64,000 nt of DNA from a virus. The notes under the pieces were generated by a model. The model had not been told where the DNA came from, did not search any database, and saw only the letters and a program-made list of their open reading frames with translations. Every line of letters begins with the position of its first letter. Within the stretch, counting starts at the first letter, position 1. Positions 43,242 to 52,319 of the stretch are shown in pieces. Both the position numbers and the translations under genes were made by a program. The stretch spans positions 43,376 through 107,375 of the IMG/VR virus record IMGVR_UViG_3300024264_000011. The stretch is one strand, 5' to 3'.

Positions 43242-44569
43242 TAGTTTGTACCGTCTAAGTTTACTTGTCCTCCAGACACTTCGATATCTGGTAATCTACT
43301 ACCGCCAAACGAGTCTCTTGAGAGCGTAATGTTAGTCCGAAGTTCACTTCTATTTAGAATGGTATGTTTGACGGCAGCTACAATATACCTCCCGCTGATC
43401 CTTTTGTCAATCTTTACGCGATCTGCTTTTTCTTTCTTTGGATCTGGGATTGCAATATTTATAACATTACCTGCACGATTTCTTAAGTCACCAGGAACCG
43501 CAATGTCTAATTGATTATATTCAATGAAATAATATCTATAGAAAGCTTTCTCAAAGTTCTTATTAATATCATCTATATTATTTTTTTCCGAATCATCAAT
43601 GTTCTCCCAGTCACCAAACGTACTAATTGTTGATGGTCTGTAAATAAATCTACTTCCTCTACTCAACATCTGTCCTATACCACCAGCAAGATATGGTTTA
43701 GTTTTTTCTAAGTGAGAACTAGAATCCCAGAACTCATCTGCATTTGTTCTAAAGACTCTATAAGTTGCTCTGTTAACATCGACATAGATAGAGTCATGAC
43801 AAAAAGCACCTCTCCTCAAGTCATCATAGATGTTGAATGCCTTTGGTGATGCATAATTCATAATACGATACTTATCAGCCGCAGTTAATCCTGGTCCAGT
43901 AGTATTACCTGGAAAATATGTATAAGTAAAATCTTTCTGGGGATATTCATCTTGATCCAACAAAGCATCTATAGACTTGTACCTGAATCCTTCAAATGTT
44001 TCATAGAATAAAAATCCAACAGAGTTTTGTTTATATTCGGGTACTGATCTTGTGGATAACCAATTGAAAAGATCAAACACTCTCCAATTTGGCACGTACA
44101 TATCAAATGGGAAAACAGTTTCGTCAGCATCTAATCCTTTTGTGGAGAAACTATCTCTACGTAAAATTTCTGTGATAATTTCGTTAGACTTCTTACCTTC
44201 AATCCTTTCACATATTCTATAGTTTTCGTTTCTTATACCTTCTAGTGAAATGCAACTCAAGACATATGTTTGCGCTCTCTCCTTCATAGATCTACCATCT
44301 ACCATGTAGACATAGAAGTTCAAGTTGTAATGATACCCATCACTGGAAATTATTATTTCAACTCTCTCCTGACCCATAATGGGCAAACTTGAAATTAAGT
44401 TCTGTCCAATATCTTCTATAGCAAGAGTTGCTTGAAGAGCAGAAGATAATATACTTTCATATAAAGTTATTTCTAACACCAAAGCTTTGATGTCGATCTT
44501 TCTTCTTCCATCCATTGAGTAAAGATTTACCTCACGTAGAGAAAAATCTCCTGGGAATTGGTTTGCCAT
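43241..44569 (-). CDS. gp27: Baseplate hub subunit, gp27-like
   Basis: A 442-residue protein. The N-terminal part (SLREVNLYSMDGRRKIDIKA, then an ITLYES strand) is typical of gp27/gpD-like hub proteins, which form the threefold adaptor between tail tube and spike. The middle 'FDLFNWLSTRSVPE' and the C-terminal strand region (ISGRYIVAAVKHTI) support this. It lies beside gp5 as in T4. The assignment rests on pattern and position; length is close to T4 gp27 (391). Confidence 0.82.
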   Translation of the reverse strand: MANQFPGDFSLREVNLYSMDGRRKIDIKALVLEITLYESILSSALQATLAIEDIGQNLISSLPIMGQERVEIIISSDGYHYNLNFYVYMVDGRSMKERAQTYVLSCISLEGIRNENYRICERIEGKKSNEIITEILRRDSFSTKGLDADETVFPFDMYVPNWRVFDLFNWLSTRSVPEYKQNSVGFLFYETFEGFRYKSIDALLDQDEYPQKDFTYTYFPGNTTGPGLTAADKYRIMNYASPKAFNIYDDLRRGAFCHDSIYVDVNRATYRVFRTNADEFWDSSSHLEKTKPYLAGGIGQMLSRGSRFIYRPSTISTFGDWENIDDSEKNNIDDINKNFEKAFYRYYFIEYNQLDIAVPGDLRNRAGNVINIAIPDPKKEKADRVKIDKRISGRYIVAAVKHTILNRSELRTNITLSRDSFGGSRLPDIEVSGGQVNLDGTN

Positions 44570-47313
44570 TATATCCTATTAAGTACTAAAGTTTCTGAAA
44601 GACCTGATGTATTATTTAGATCCATACTTGTAGCGTTCATAACATTATAGTTATCTCCACGTTTAATTGTCGCGATAATTGATTGATTATTGGTTTGTCT
44701 TGATTGAAGAGTCTGTGTAATTGAGAAAGAAGAACTCAATGCAGGCATAGAAGCAGACGATGGTGTTGATGGAGTTATTTGTGCAGCTGGTATTGAATGT
44801 GCAGCAGAAGTTAGTGTGTCAGCAGATAAAGCAGGCATACCTGCCTTCTGGAACATTGTTGACTTCTGTTCTGGTATTGAATGTGCAGCAGAAGTTAGTG
44901 TGTCAGCAGATAAAGCAGGCATACTTGCCTTCTGGAACATTGTTGACTTCTGTTCTAGTGTTAAAGGTGTAGGAGTAACTCCAGGTGTTGCTGATGCAGT
45001 TGCTGATGGTGTAGTTTGTTTCGGAGACTTTTGCAGGTGTTGCAGTACCTGTTGTGCATAATGATATCTTTCTCCTACCTCTCCATATCCCCAGTATTGA
45101 TAAGATGCTTTCTCTAATTGTTGATCAGTAGAATTTGGATCCATGAAAACTTTATATGCTCCAGGATAATAATTCTTCATTTCCCATAGCATCGCATTAA
45201 TCTGTTCGCCGTCAGAAGCTTCTTTAATATTTTTACCTAAATACTTTTCAATCTTACCTAGACGAGCGGGGTCATCAGACCACGATGCCCAGGATACCAA
45301 ACCGCCATTACGTGATGTACCATCTCCCAAAACCTGTCCCCAATCACGTTGACCATTCCAAGATGATTCCTGTTGAATATTGCCAGCCAAATATGCAGCG
45401 CCCTTATCGGGAACTCCAGCATTTCTAAGCATTTCAGCACCTTTATTCATGTTACCTGCTTGTCCAGAAACAGATGAGGTAGTTCCTGATGGAGTGTTAC
45501 CAGCACCACCTCCAGCACCACCGCTAGCGCCACCACCTCCTCCACCACTAGTTGCTGCCTGAGCTGGTCCACCAAATAAAGATCCAAATATTGATCCACC
45601 ACCTATCAATAACATTTCACCAATCTCTTTGAAGACATCCTTACCAAACATTTTGTCGAGATCTTGCTTCTCTTTTTCATTGTTGATCTTATTCGTAATA
45701 GTTTCAGCGTTACCTTGTGTCTTTCCAATATCTTTATCTGCAACAGCTGTTTCCATGCCAAATAATTTCATAGCAGGAGCTAATACACTAATAGCAATTG
45801 GTTTTACAAATCTACCAACAGAACCCATAGCATCAACTACTGCAAATATTGAACCAAGTATATGAGAACCAAGTACCTTGAATGGTAGAGTTAATATCTC
45901 TGGTATCTTTGCAACTGGTATTACTGCCTCAGTACCATGGAGAATTGCAAGGAATCCTTTTTCTGGTCCAGATACTACACCGCCAGAAGCTAACTCAGGA
46001 GTATCTTCTTTCTTTTCTTCTTTCTTACCACCAAATAAACCTTTGACTCCCTTGTAAATTGATACAGCAATCCATTCACCGGCAAAACTTCCGAGTACTC
46101 CTCCTGCAGTAGCAGCTGCCTTACCTAGTAATAAATTACCAATAACTGGTAAAACACTACCAAGTATAGTACCGACAGTTCCTGCTAAAGTTGCACCGAG
46201 AGCACTACCCAACAATGCGCCAGCAGCTCTTACTAAAGCTTCATCAATTGGTGCGCCGAATGCTAGGTCAACTGCAATTCCTATCAGTGGACCTATAGCA
46301 GGTATCTTTCTGACAACTTTACCAACACTCTTAACAACAGTCTTTGTTACAGCAACCATTCCTTTTGTTATTGCTTTACCGAATACTTTTAGTAATACTC
46401 TTTGTATCATTCTACCAAGAGTCTTTCTAAATGCTTTTCCAGCTAACTTTAATATCCCACCAAAAGAATTCTTTAAACCTTTATCACCAAGTTTAAATAT
46501 ACCTCTGAATATTTTAGTAAATTTTTTGCCAAATTTAAATATATTTTTTAGATCTTTTAATATTTTAAGTGGATTTAGTAACCATCGCAAACCAACAACA
46601 CCAAGAACGAGTTTAAAAAACCCACCTATTTTTTCTAACATGCTATCGCCGCCAACAAGCTCGGCAAAACCAGTCAGCAAATTATCTACTACACCAGTTA
46701 CAAACCAATTAAAAAATGATGCAACATGCTTAAAGATAGTAGTGAATGTCTCTACTATCTTTTTATTTTTTGGATCTCCTATCCATGACAAAACATAATA
46801 CTGTAGAAGATCACCAAGCATACCAAAGACATTAAAGGATGCCTTAGCAATACCTTTATTGATTGTTTTGCCCATTGGCATTGGACCACTTTCTTTTTTA
46901 GTAGTCCTTGTCTTTGGTGTTGGTTGTACAGAATCTAAGTATTTTTCGTGTAGTCTTTTCTTCTCACTCTTTACTGTTACTAGTTTCTTAAATACAGATT
47001 CAACTTCAATAAATTTTTCTCTTATCTTAGTGTAATCTCTTTTAGGTTCTGATTCTTTCTTTTCTACCGTACCCTTTTCTGAAGAAACTATCGCACTAGT
47101 ATCTTGCACCGGCACCGGAGTTATTCTTACTATACCGCCACCGACTCCTCCATCTCCAGATTTCTGATTACCAGCAACTCCACTACGAAATGCCCCAACA
47201 TTAATGTTGGACTTCATCTTACCTTTTTTAAATAAAGATTTTCTTTCCTGGGGAGTTAGGTATTCCCCAGTCTCAGAATCAACACCGTGAGCAATTGCGT
47301 TTAAGTCTGACAT
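44569..47313 (-). CDS. Tape-measure-like tail protein with lysozyme-type domain
   Basis: A 914-residue protein. Residues 1-50 are basic and Gly-rich. Around 175-190 is the motif SWIGDPKNKK, shared with its neighbour. Hydrophobic helices follow to about 430. Near 438-465 is a tape-measure-type motif, ASGGVVSGPEKGFLAILHGT. Residues about 620-760 resemble the Phage_lysozyme2/tail lysozyme family (AAYLAGNIQQESSW, with the likely catalytic Glu in QQES). A 28-residue tandem repeat lies near 790-840. It is probably a tape measure or hub-associated protein that digests the wall during injection. Confidence 0.75.
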   Translation of the reverse strand: MSDLNAIAHGVDSETGEYLTPQERKSLFKKGKMKSNINVGAFRSGVAGNQKSGDGGVGGGIVRITPVPVQDTSAIVSSEKGTVEKKESEPKRDYTKIREKFIEVESVFKKLVTVKSEKKRLHEKYLDSVQPTPKTRTTKKESGPMPMGKTINKGIAKASFNVFGMLGDLLQYYVLSWIGDPKNKKIVETFTTIFKHVASFFNWFVTGVVDNLLTGFAELVGGDSMLEKIGGFFKLVLGVVGLRWLLNPLKILKDLKNIFKFGKKFTKIFRGIFKLGDKGLKNSFGGILKLAGKAFRKTLGRMIQRVLLKVFGKAITKGMVAVTKTVVKSVGKVVRKIPAIGPLIGIAVDLAFGAPIDEALVRAAGALLGSALGATLAGTVGTILGSVLPVIGNLLLGKAAATAGGVLGSFAGEWIAVSIYKGVKGLFGGKKEEKKEDTPELASGGVVSGPEKGFLAILHGTEAVIPVAKIPEILTLPFKVLGSHILGSIFAVVDAMGSVGRFVKPIAISVLAPAMKLFGMETAVADKDIGKTQGNAETITNKINNEKEKQDLDKMFGKDVFKEIGEMLLIGGGSIFGSLFGGPAQAATSGGGGGGASGGAGGGAGNTPSGTTSSVSGQAGNMNKGAEMLRNAGVPDKGAAYLAGNIQQESSWNGQRDWGQVLGDGTSRNGGLVSWASWSDDPARLGKIEKYLGKNIKEASDGEQINAMLWEMKNYYPGAYKVFMDPNSTDQQLEKASYQYWGYGEVGERYHYAQQVLQHLQKSPKQTTPSATASATPGVTPTPLTLEQKSTMFQKASMPALSADTLTSAAHSIPEQKSTMFQKAGMPALSADTLTSAAHSIPAAQITPSTPSSASMPALSSSFSITQTLQSRQTNNQSIIATIKRGDNYNVMNATSMDLNNTSGLSETLVLNRI
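44789..44958 (-). repeat. 84-bp tandem direct repeat in the lysozyme-type tail gene
   Basis: Two nearly identical copies of an 84-bp (28-codon) unit sit head to tail, encoding 'EQKSTMFQKA(S/G)MPALSADTL'. The frame is kept, so it is a repeat expansion in a linker region near the C-terminus. Confidence 0.9.
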
Positions 47314-47317
47314 TTAA

Positions 47318-50035
47318 CTAGAGATTTGTTTTGAAAACTGCCCATAATCCATTGGCAGGTAAAGTCCCACCAAGAGACTGGGTTGTTTGAGTTGTTGATT
47401 GGAATGAAGATTTATCTTGACCTCCACCTAAATCAACAATGGTTGGAGTAGCACTAGAAGATGTTTTAGCTGATGATTGTAACTGTAAACTTTCTTGTTG
47501 CGTTGATTGTAAAGCACTACCAGAAGCTGAAGCAGTGGGAACTATACTAGCTGCAGGATTTTTGTTTTGTTTAAGATCTGTTGCAATATTTGGTGCATTA
47601 ATGTCAGCATTTGGTCTTCTATAAATTTTACCTTGACTACCATAATAATTATTATATCCTTGAGGACTAGCTTCCCAACTAAATGATGCTTTACCAGAAG
47701 AATTGGAAAGAACATTTCCATTAGCAAGAACAACTCCAATATGCGCTTGAGGTGGTGTTTTTCTATCATACATGACCATAACATCACCTGGTTGACGTTG
47801 ATCATATGAAACTTGGGCATAACCAGTACCAATCATATCTTTTTCAGCTGTAGGTACATATAATGATGAACCCCATGGTGGTGTAATTCCTGCTTTCTCA
47901 TATACTTTATTAACTGCCCACACGCAACCATTAGCACCACCATCAGGACCAGAAGCACTAGACATTCCTCTCAAAGATTCAGCGGCCGCTGCGAGACTTG
48001 GAGATGGAGATGATGCAGCAGCCATTTCAGACCAACCAGTTCCATCTTCATTTTTTTGATAAGACTTTCCAGTTTCAGTATTACTATACTGTGTTACTCC
48101 AGCAGCACCTGCATCAGCGTGAGAAGCAAAGGACTGCATTGGTGGTGAACTACTTCCACCTCCACTAGTAACACCAGATCCACTACTAGGAGATCTCAAT
48201 GAAGCCTGCGCTGGTGCAGAAATTAAATTACCCAAGAAATTACCAATACCACCCATCACCTGACCAGCACCACTGAAGAAAGATTGAAATACATTACCCC
48301 CACCTTCTTTCTTTGCGATCTCAACAGACTCTTTAACGTTCTTAATACTTTCCGAGAACTTTTCTAATAGTTTTTCTTTATCAACCTCTTTTATTTCTCT
48401 ATCTTCTCTTGTCTGAGTTTTTAATTGCGTCAATACATTTGTCGGTACACCGAATGTAGATGCAGCCATTCTTATGATAGGTTCTATAATGTTGCCAACA
48501 AATGGAATTTTACTAACAGTTTTTAATATCAATCCAACAATGGCAGTACCAATAATTTTAAATGGCGCAACCATCATATCCATGAATGGTTTCATTGCCT
48601 TAGTTAAGTTCTCAGATATTCCAGCTACATCAACTATTTTTTCTAAAGGATGTACAGTTACACTACCCTGAGTAAGTGATTTATCATCAGTACCTTTAGC
48701 ACCATCTATACCATCAGATCCAGAAGATCCATCAGTACCTTTAGCACCATCTATACCATCAGATCCAGAAGATCCATCAGATCCAGAAGATCCATCAGTA
48801 CCTTTAGCACCATTAGCTCCAGCTGGAGGAGAAACAATACCACCTTCTTTTAATTTTGGCAGTGACTCTGTATCTACTGTCTGTTTATCTCCACCGCCGA
48901 ACCAATTCATTGGATTCAACATGGACATTACACCGCCGCCACCACCTGTTTTCTTTTCTTGTGGTGGTTTTTGTTGAGTCTCTCCTTCCGAAGTAGTAGA
49001 AGTTTCTTCAGTTTCTTCTTTACCAAATCCTAATAATTTTAGTGGATTAAAATTAGATATAATATCACCAACCCATTTACCAAGATTCTCAAACAATCCA
49101 AATGTAATAAAGTTTGCTAGAGCCTTAAAAAGTTCTGGTATAGTTTCAAATAATATTTTTGGTATGTTTAATATATTTTTAAGAAACTCTTCGGGATTAG
49201 TTAACCATTTTAGTGTGATTAAATCCAATAAAGGTGTTAAAAAAGCGCCAAATATTTTCAACGCTGGGCCTATAACAGCAATCATTCTCCCTAACTGACC
49301 ACCAATAAAACTAAAAACTGCACCAAAGAATTTTACTGCACCTTGAAAAAATTCTACGATTCTTTGTACATTCTTTTTATTCTTTGGATCGCCAAACCAA
49401 TCTAATATCTTATATAGAATAAAGTCTTTTACGAAGTCACTTATTAAACCCCAGATTCCTTTAACTGCCTTTTTAGCACCTTTTACTATAGGACTTTCTG
49501 GTTTTTTTCTAGCTCTTCTTACTCTATCTTCTTCTTGTTTTTCTTGTTCTGCATCTCTAGATGCTCTTTCTTTCTCTCTTGATGCAGAAAGAATTCTATC
49601 CTTTATATTTTTCTGTTCTTCCTCTTCAATACTTATTATCTGTTCCAGTAAAGATTTTATATTATCTAGAGATGAAATAATTGCCGCATCTCCGTCATCA
49701 CCACTACTAGATTTTTTTGCTACTACTGTTTCACTCTTTGGTGCAGGAACAATTGCTGACGTATTAATGGCAGGAACTAGAGCACCTCCCCTAGGAACAA
49801 TTGCTCCTCCACCACCACCTTTAACTGTACCCGATTCCCCTTCTCTCAATAAGGATTTCATCTTACCTTTTCTACCACCAAGAGTTCTCTTTACAGCACC
49901 TCTTGCTGCTCCTCGAACACCTTCTCTTATACCACCAGTTATTGTCTGTTTAGCAGCACCCATCGCTGCTGCCCTACCTCCGGCGAGAGCCCCTTTAGCA
50001 AATATTCCTCCTAGTGCGGCGAGTGGTGCTGGCAT
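47318..50035 (-). CDS. Tape-measure-like tail protein with CHAP/NlpC-type peptidase domain
   Basis: A 905-residue protein starting MPAPLAALGGIFAKGALAGG. The start is placed four bases after the gp51 stop; a longer frame start inside gp51 is rejected. Residues about 210-222 carry KILDWFGDPKNKK, the motif shared with the downstream protein. Hydrophobic helices follow. A collagen-like Gly-rich stretch (GSSGSDGIDGAKGTDG) occurs near 402-449. Residues about 692-812 look like a cysteine peptidase of CHAP or NlpC type: Cys in GGANGCVWAVNKVYEKAG and His in PQAHIGVVLANGNVL. Its position directly after gp26/gp51 supports a tape-measure role. Confidence 0.75.
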   Translation of the reverse strand: MPAPLAALGGIFAKGALAGGRAAAMGAAKQTITGGIREGVRGAARGAVKRTLGGRKGKMKSLLREGESGTVKGGGGGAIVPRGGALVPAINTSAIVPAPKSETVVAKKSSSGDDGDAAIISSLDNIKSLLEQIISIEEEEQKNIKDRILSASREKERASRDAEQEKQEEDRVRRARKKPESPIVKGAKKAVKGIWGLISDFVKDFILYKILDWFGDPKNKKNVQRIVEFFQGAVKFFGAVFSFIGGQLGRMIAVIGPALKIFGAFLTPLLDLITLKWLTNPEEFLKNILNIPKILFETIPELFKALANFITFGLFENLGKWVGDIISNFNPLKLLGFGKEETEETSTTSEGETQQKPPQEKKTGGGGGVMSMLNPMNWFGGGDKQTVDTESLPKLKEGGIVSPPAGANGAKGTDGSSGSDGSSGSDGIDGAKGTDGSSGSDGIDGAKGTDDKSLTQGSVTVHPLEKIVDVAGISENLTKAMKPFMDMMVAPFKIIGTAIVGLILKTVSKIPFVGNIIEPIIRMAASTFGVPTNVLTQLKTQTREDREIKEVDKEKLLEKFSESIKNVKESVEIAKKEGGGNVFQSFFSGAGQVMGGIGNFLGNLISAPAQASLRSPSSGSGVTSGGGSSSPPMQSFASHADAGAAGVTQYSNTETGKSYQKNEDGTGWSEMAAASSPSPSLAAAAESLRGMSSASGPDGGANGCVWAVNKVYEKAGITPPWGSSLYVPTAEKDMIGTGYAQVSYDQRQPGDVMVMYDRKTPPQAHIGVVLANGNVLSNSSGKASFSWEASPQGYNNYYGSQGKIYRRPNADINAPNIATDLKQNKNPAASIVPTASASGSALQSTQQESLQLQSSAKTSSSATPTIVDLGGGQDKSSFQSTTQTTQSLGGTLPANGLWAVFKTNL
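48686..48815 (-). repeat. Collagen-like tandem repeat
   Basis: A direct repeat of about 40-60 bases encodes GSDGIDGAKGTDGSSGSDG blocks. G-X-Y triplets suggest a flexible or triple-helical linker between the membrane-like region and the peptidase domain. Confidence 0.8.
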
Positions 50036-50036
50036 A

Positions 50037-50225
50037 TTACTGTTGATTCTTTTGACGTTCGTTTTCTTCCTTAATGTATTCAACCAACATCGTCACATAA
50101 ATCTCTCGTTCCCAAGGAATCATATTTTCTAACTCAGTTAAACTGTACTTATGATGTTGCATCATTGCAAAGTTTACTCTGAAGAAATTTTCTAGAGACT
50201 CATGTGATAGGGCTACGCGAAAAAA
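50037..50225 (-). CDS. gp51: gp51-like tail assembly segment, probably reached by -1 frameshift from gp26
   Basis: This frame encodes about 62 residues ending in a charged helix, with core KYSLTELENMIPWEREIY. This matches the short gp51-type baseplate or tail assembly protein of cyanophages. It has no ATG, GTG or TTG start before an internal Met in NFAMMQHH, which would remove the first 20 conserved-looking residues. The frame is closed by a TGA about 24 bases upstream of the slippery site at 50219-50225. It is therefore best read as the C-terminal extension of a gp26-gp51 fusion made by -1 frameshifting. Start at the internal Met is the alternative. Confidence 0.65.
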   Translation of the reverse strand, partial: FFRVALSHESLENFFRVNFAMMQHHKYSLTELENMIPWEREIYVTMLVEYIKEENERQKNQQ

Positions 50226-50929
50226 CTTGCTAATCCCTCAATAACAACCTCACTTTCAACTTTAGTATTTGGATTTTTTACCGTAACTGTATGTGATAAT
50301 TTAGGCATGGTCTCGAAGAATTTCTGGATACTAATGAACTGTTTAGTGTCCATACCCTCAAGAAATTCTAAGATCTCTTTCTTACTAAAGTTTGAAGATT
50401 CATATACTTCTTCACCTTCTACAATCTGATCAATACACATCGATGCAATTTCAAATACATCATCAACCTCAGACGTAGATTCTTTCATGTTGTTTTTAAT
50501 AAACAGATCCATACTTGGATACTTCATGACAACAGAGACATCATCATTCATTTTAATGATGTTATCATGATCATCAGACTTCTTGACTTGGATGTCATCA
50601 AGATCAATAACTACTGGAACTGTTGACTCGCCATCATCAGGACAAATAATATTTAACTCAACAGTTTCACCAACAGATTTACCTCTAATGTTTAGAAAAA
50701 TATACTCAATATCAAATAACGAAAGAGTATCAACTTTAAATCTAGAAGTCAAAATACAGTTAGAAAGAATTGTCTTCACAGCATTCGCCATCTGTTTTTC
50801 ATCTTCAGTTTCCATGGCAAGAAGAAGAATTTTTTCTTCTTTCACTAGGAAAGGTCTATACTTAATCTTTTTACCAGTTGAAGGAACAACCAACTCATAT
50901 GTAGGCGCAGAAAGCTTTGGTAAAGGCAT
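50213..50929 (-). CDS. gp26: Baseplate hub/tail assembly protein, gp26-like
   Basis: A 238-residue protein starting MPLPKLSAPTYELVVPSTGK. It matches the T4_baseplate (gp26) pattern: a beta N-terminus (KKIKYRPFLVKEEKILLLAM), then LFDIEYIFLNIRGKSVGE near 90, and a helical C-terminus with FFETMPKL. It stops at TAG just after a T-TTT-TTC heptamer. It is the first gene after the late promoter at 50966 and is followed by gp51 and the tape-measure-like genes, as in lambda-type G/GT chaperone cassettes. It likely guides tail or baseplate assembly. Confidence 0.85.
   Translation of the reverse strand: MPLPKLSAPTYELVVPSTGKKIKYRPFLVKEEKILLLAMETEDEKQMANAVKTILSNCILTSRFKVDTLSLFDIEYIFLNIRGKSVGETVELNIICPDDGESTVPVVIDLDDIQVKKSDDHDNIIKMNDDVSVVMKYPSMDLFIKNNMKESTSEVDDVFEIASMCIDQIVEGEEVYESSNFSKKEILEFLEGMDTKQFISIQKFFETMPKLSHTVTVKNPNTKVESEVVIEGLASFFA
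50219..50225 (-). other. Candidate -1 ribosomal frameshift site
   Basis: The minus strand reads AGT TTT TTC GCG TAG in the gp26 frame. T-TTT-TTC fits the X-XXY-YYZ slippery heptamer, and a -1 slip puts the ribosome exactly in the gp51 frame. The gp26 stop is one codon beyond. No strong downstream hairpin is visible by eye. Confidence 0.6.
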
Positions 50930-50965
50930 AATAACTCCTTATAATATAGGAATACTAACTCAAAT

Positions 50966-50973
50966 TATTTATA
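50966..50973 (-). promoter_or_regulatory. T4-type late promoter before gp26
   Basis: The minus strand reads TATAAATA 37 bases upstream of the gp26 ATG, just past the gp54 stop. AAGGAG precedes the start codon. Confidence 0.82.
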
Positions 50974-50976
50974 GAC

Positions 50977-51816
50977 CTAGAATAGATTAAAAATGTCAAA
51001 CGCTCTGTCACCAGTGCCATCATTAACTGTGTCTATCCAATTGGTTGCTCTACCAGCGTTAAGAGCCGTAGTTGTATAAGTTTCATATTCAAAACCAACT
51101 GATAGTTTAGATAACTCGGAAGTTCCAGAGTTCAAAGCAATAGAAGAAATATTTGCTGGAAAAGCTTTAAATAACTTGACAGCATAAACTGGTATTGCTT
51201 TGTAAAATTTTGATCCTTGAACCGAAGAAGTAGAATCTGGAATAATATCTCTTAGAGAAAATGAAGGTTTCTCTCTCACATTACTATTCTTATCACTACT
51301 CATTGCTCTTTCATATTTTATTATAGTAATGTCAATTGCATAATCATCTCTATATCTAGTTCTAAATTTATTACGTGTGGAGACATCTCTTAATTGTAAG
51401 ATATCTGCTATATTATTACCACTATTCATATCTAAACTATAACCATAAATCCAGTTAGTCCATACATCAAAGATACTTTTAATAGTAGCATCGGCATCCA
51501 TGATAAATGAAAATGTTGCTTCACTAAAAACTGCACCGTATACATACTTCAGAGTAGGAGTATTAGTAACTCTATACTCTGATGTCGATAATTGCAAACC
51601 AGGTAGAGTTGCTTCATCAGTATATAATCGCATCAAATTGCGATTTGATTTCAAGTCAATTAAATTATTGGCAACTAATTGATTGTGCAATGGTACAGCT
51701 TCAGTAATCTCAAATTTAATATCATAAAAATTGTTTAGACTGAAACCATATTTTTGAACTGCGCTCTTAAATTCAGCGTAGTTCGACATTTCTTCTTCTA
51801 TTCCTTTAATACTCAT
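50977..51816 (-). CDS. gp54: Baseplate tail tube initiator, gp54-like
   Basis: A 279-residue protein. It has the gp19-like tube fold signature: GFSLNNFYDIKFEI, then 'LPGLQLSTSEYRVTNTPTLK' near 93-112 and a final strand LSVGFEYETYTT. T4 gp54 is related to the tube protein gp19 and starts tube polymerisation on the baseplate. An alternative start is the internal Met in EEMSNYAEF at residue 10. It overlaps the next gene by ATGA. Confidence 0.75.
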   Translation of the reverse strand: MSIKGIEEEMSNYAEFKSAVQKYGFSLNNFYDIKFEITEAVPLHNQLVANNLIDLKSNRNLMRLYTDEATLPGLQLSTSEYRVTNTPTLKYVYGAVFSEATFSFIMDADATIKSIFDVWTNWIYGYSLDMNSGNNIADILQLRDVSTRNKFRTRYRDDYAIDITIIKYERAMSSDKNSNVREKPSFSLRDIIPDSTSSVQGSKFYKAIPVYAVKLFKAFPANISSIALNSGTSELSKLSVGFEYETYTTTALNAGRATNWIDTVNDGTGDRAFDIFNLF

Positions 51817-52319
51817 TGAGATGTTTCTCCCCAGACGGCTGATTTACTGTATTGTTGATACATACCTTTCCTTCTTGAAACAAAATTCTCAACGGGAAGA
51901 AAGATAGCTGTTTTATAATCTTCTCTATTTATTTTGTACATCGGAGTTTCTAATCCTTCGATGACATAATTGTGGTAACACTGTGTAGGAAATCTAACGC
52001 TACCTTTTTCAAGACCAAGTATTACATTCATTCTAGATCTGTAACGAAGATAATGTAGGTTAGCACCATAAAATTTAGGTCCGCCACTCAACACATATAC
52101 TAGAGGAAACTCATCATAGAATTTTAACTTCCTTGCATACGTTGCCTTATACTCAAAAAGATAAAGATCACCAGCAGAAGGAACCATAGTTTCTTCCATC
52201 TGTGTCATGTCTGAATATAAATCAGACCGTTGGAAATGCATCCTAACGGCATCCCTATACCAAGAGTAGGACCTTGGTTCTCCTCCTGCTAAATCTGTTA
52301 TCTCTTGAAAGATACTCAT
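51813..52319 (-). CDS. Probable gp2-like DNA end protector
   Basis: A 168-residue basic protein starting MSIFQEITDLAGGEPRSYSW. The middle, DLYLFEYKATYARKLKFYDE and then FYGANLHYLRYRSRM, resembles the family annotated as DNA end protector (gp2-like) in marine T4-like phages. It lies next to gp4 as gene 2 does in T4. Such proteins bind genome ends after packaging and protect them from host nucleases. The assignment is moderate because only a short motif supports it. Confidence 0.55.
   Translation of the reverse strand: MSIFQEITDLAGGEPRSYSWYRDAVRMHFQRSDLYSDMTQMEETMVPSAGDLYLFEYKATYARKLKFYDEFPLVYVLSGGPKFYGANLHYLRYRSRMNVILGLEKGSVRFPTQCYHNYVIEGLETPMYKINREDYKTAIFLPVENFVSRRKGMYQQYSKSAVWGETSQ

Noticed and set aside
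50036-50083. Longer start for the tape-measure-like gene within gp51
   Set aside because: The MPAPLAALGG start four bases after gp51 fits the module better; the extension would be an antisense-like frame of gp51 coding sequence.
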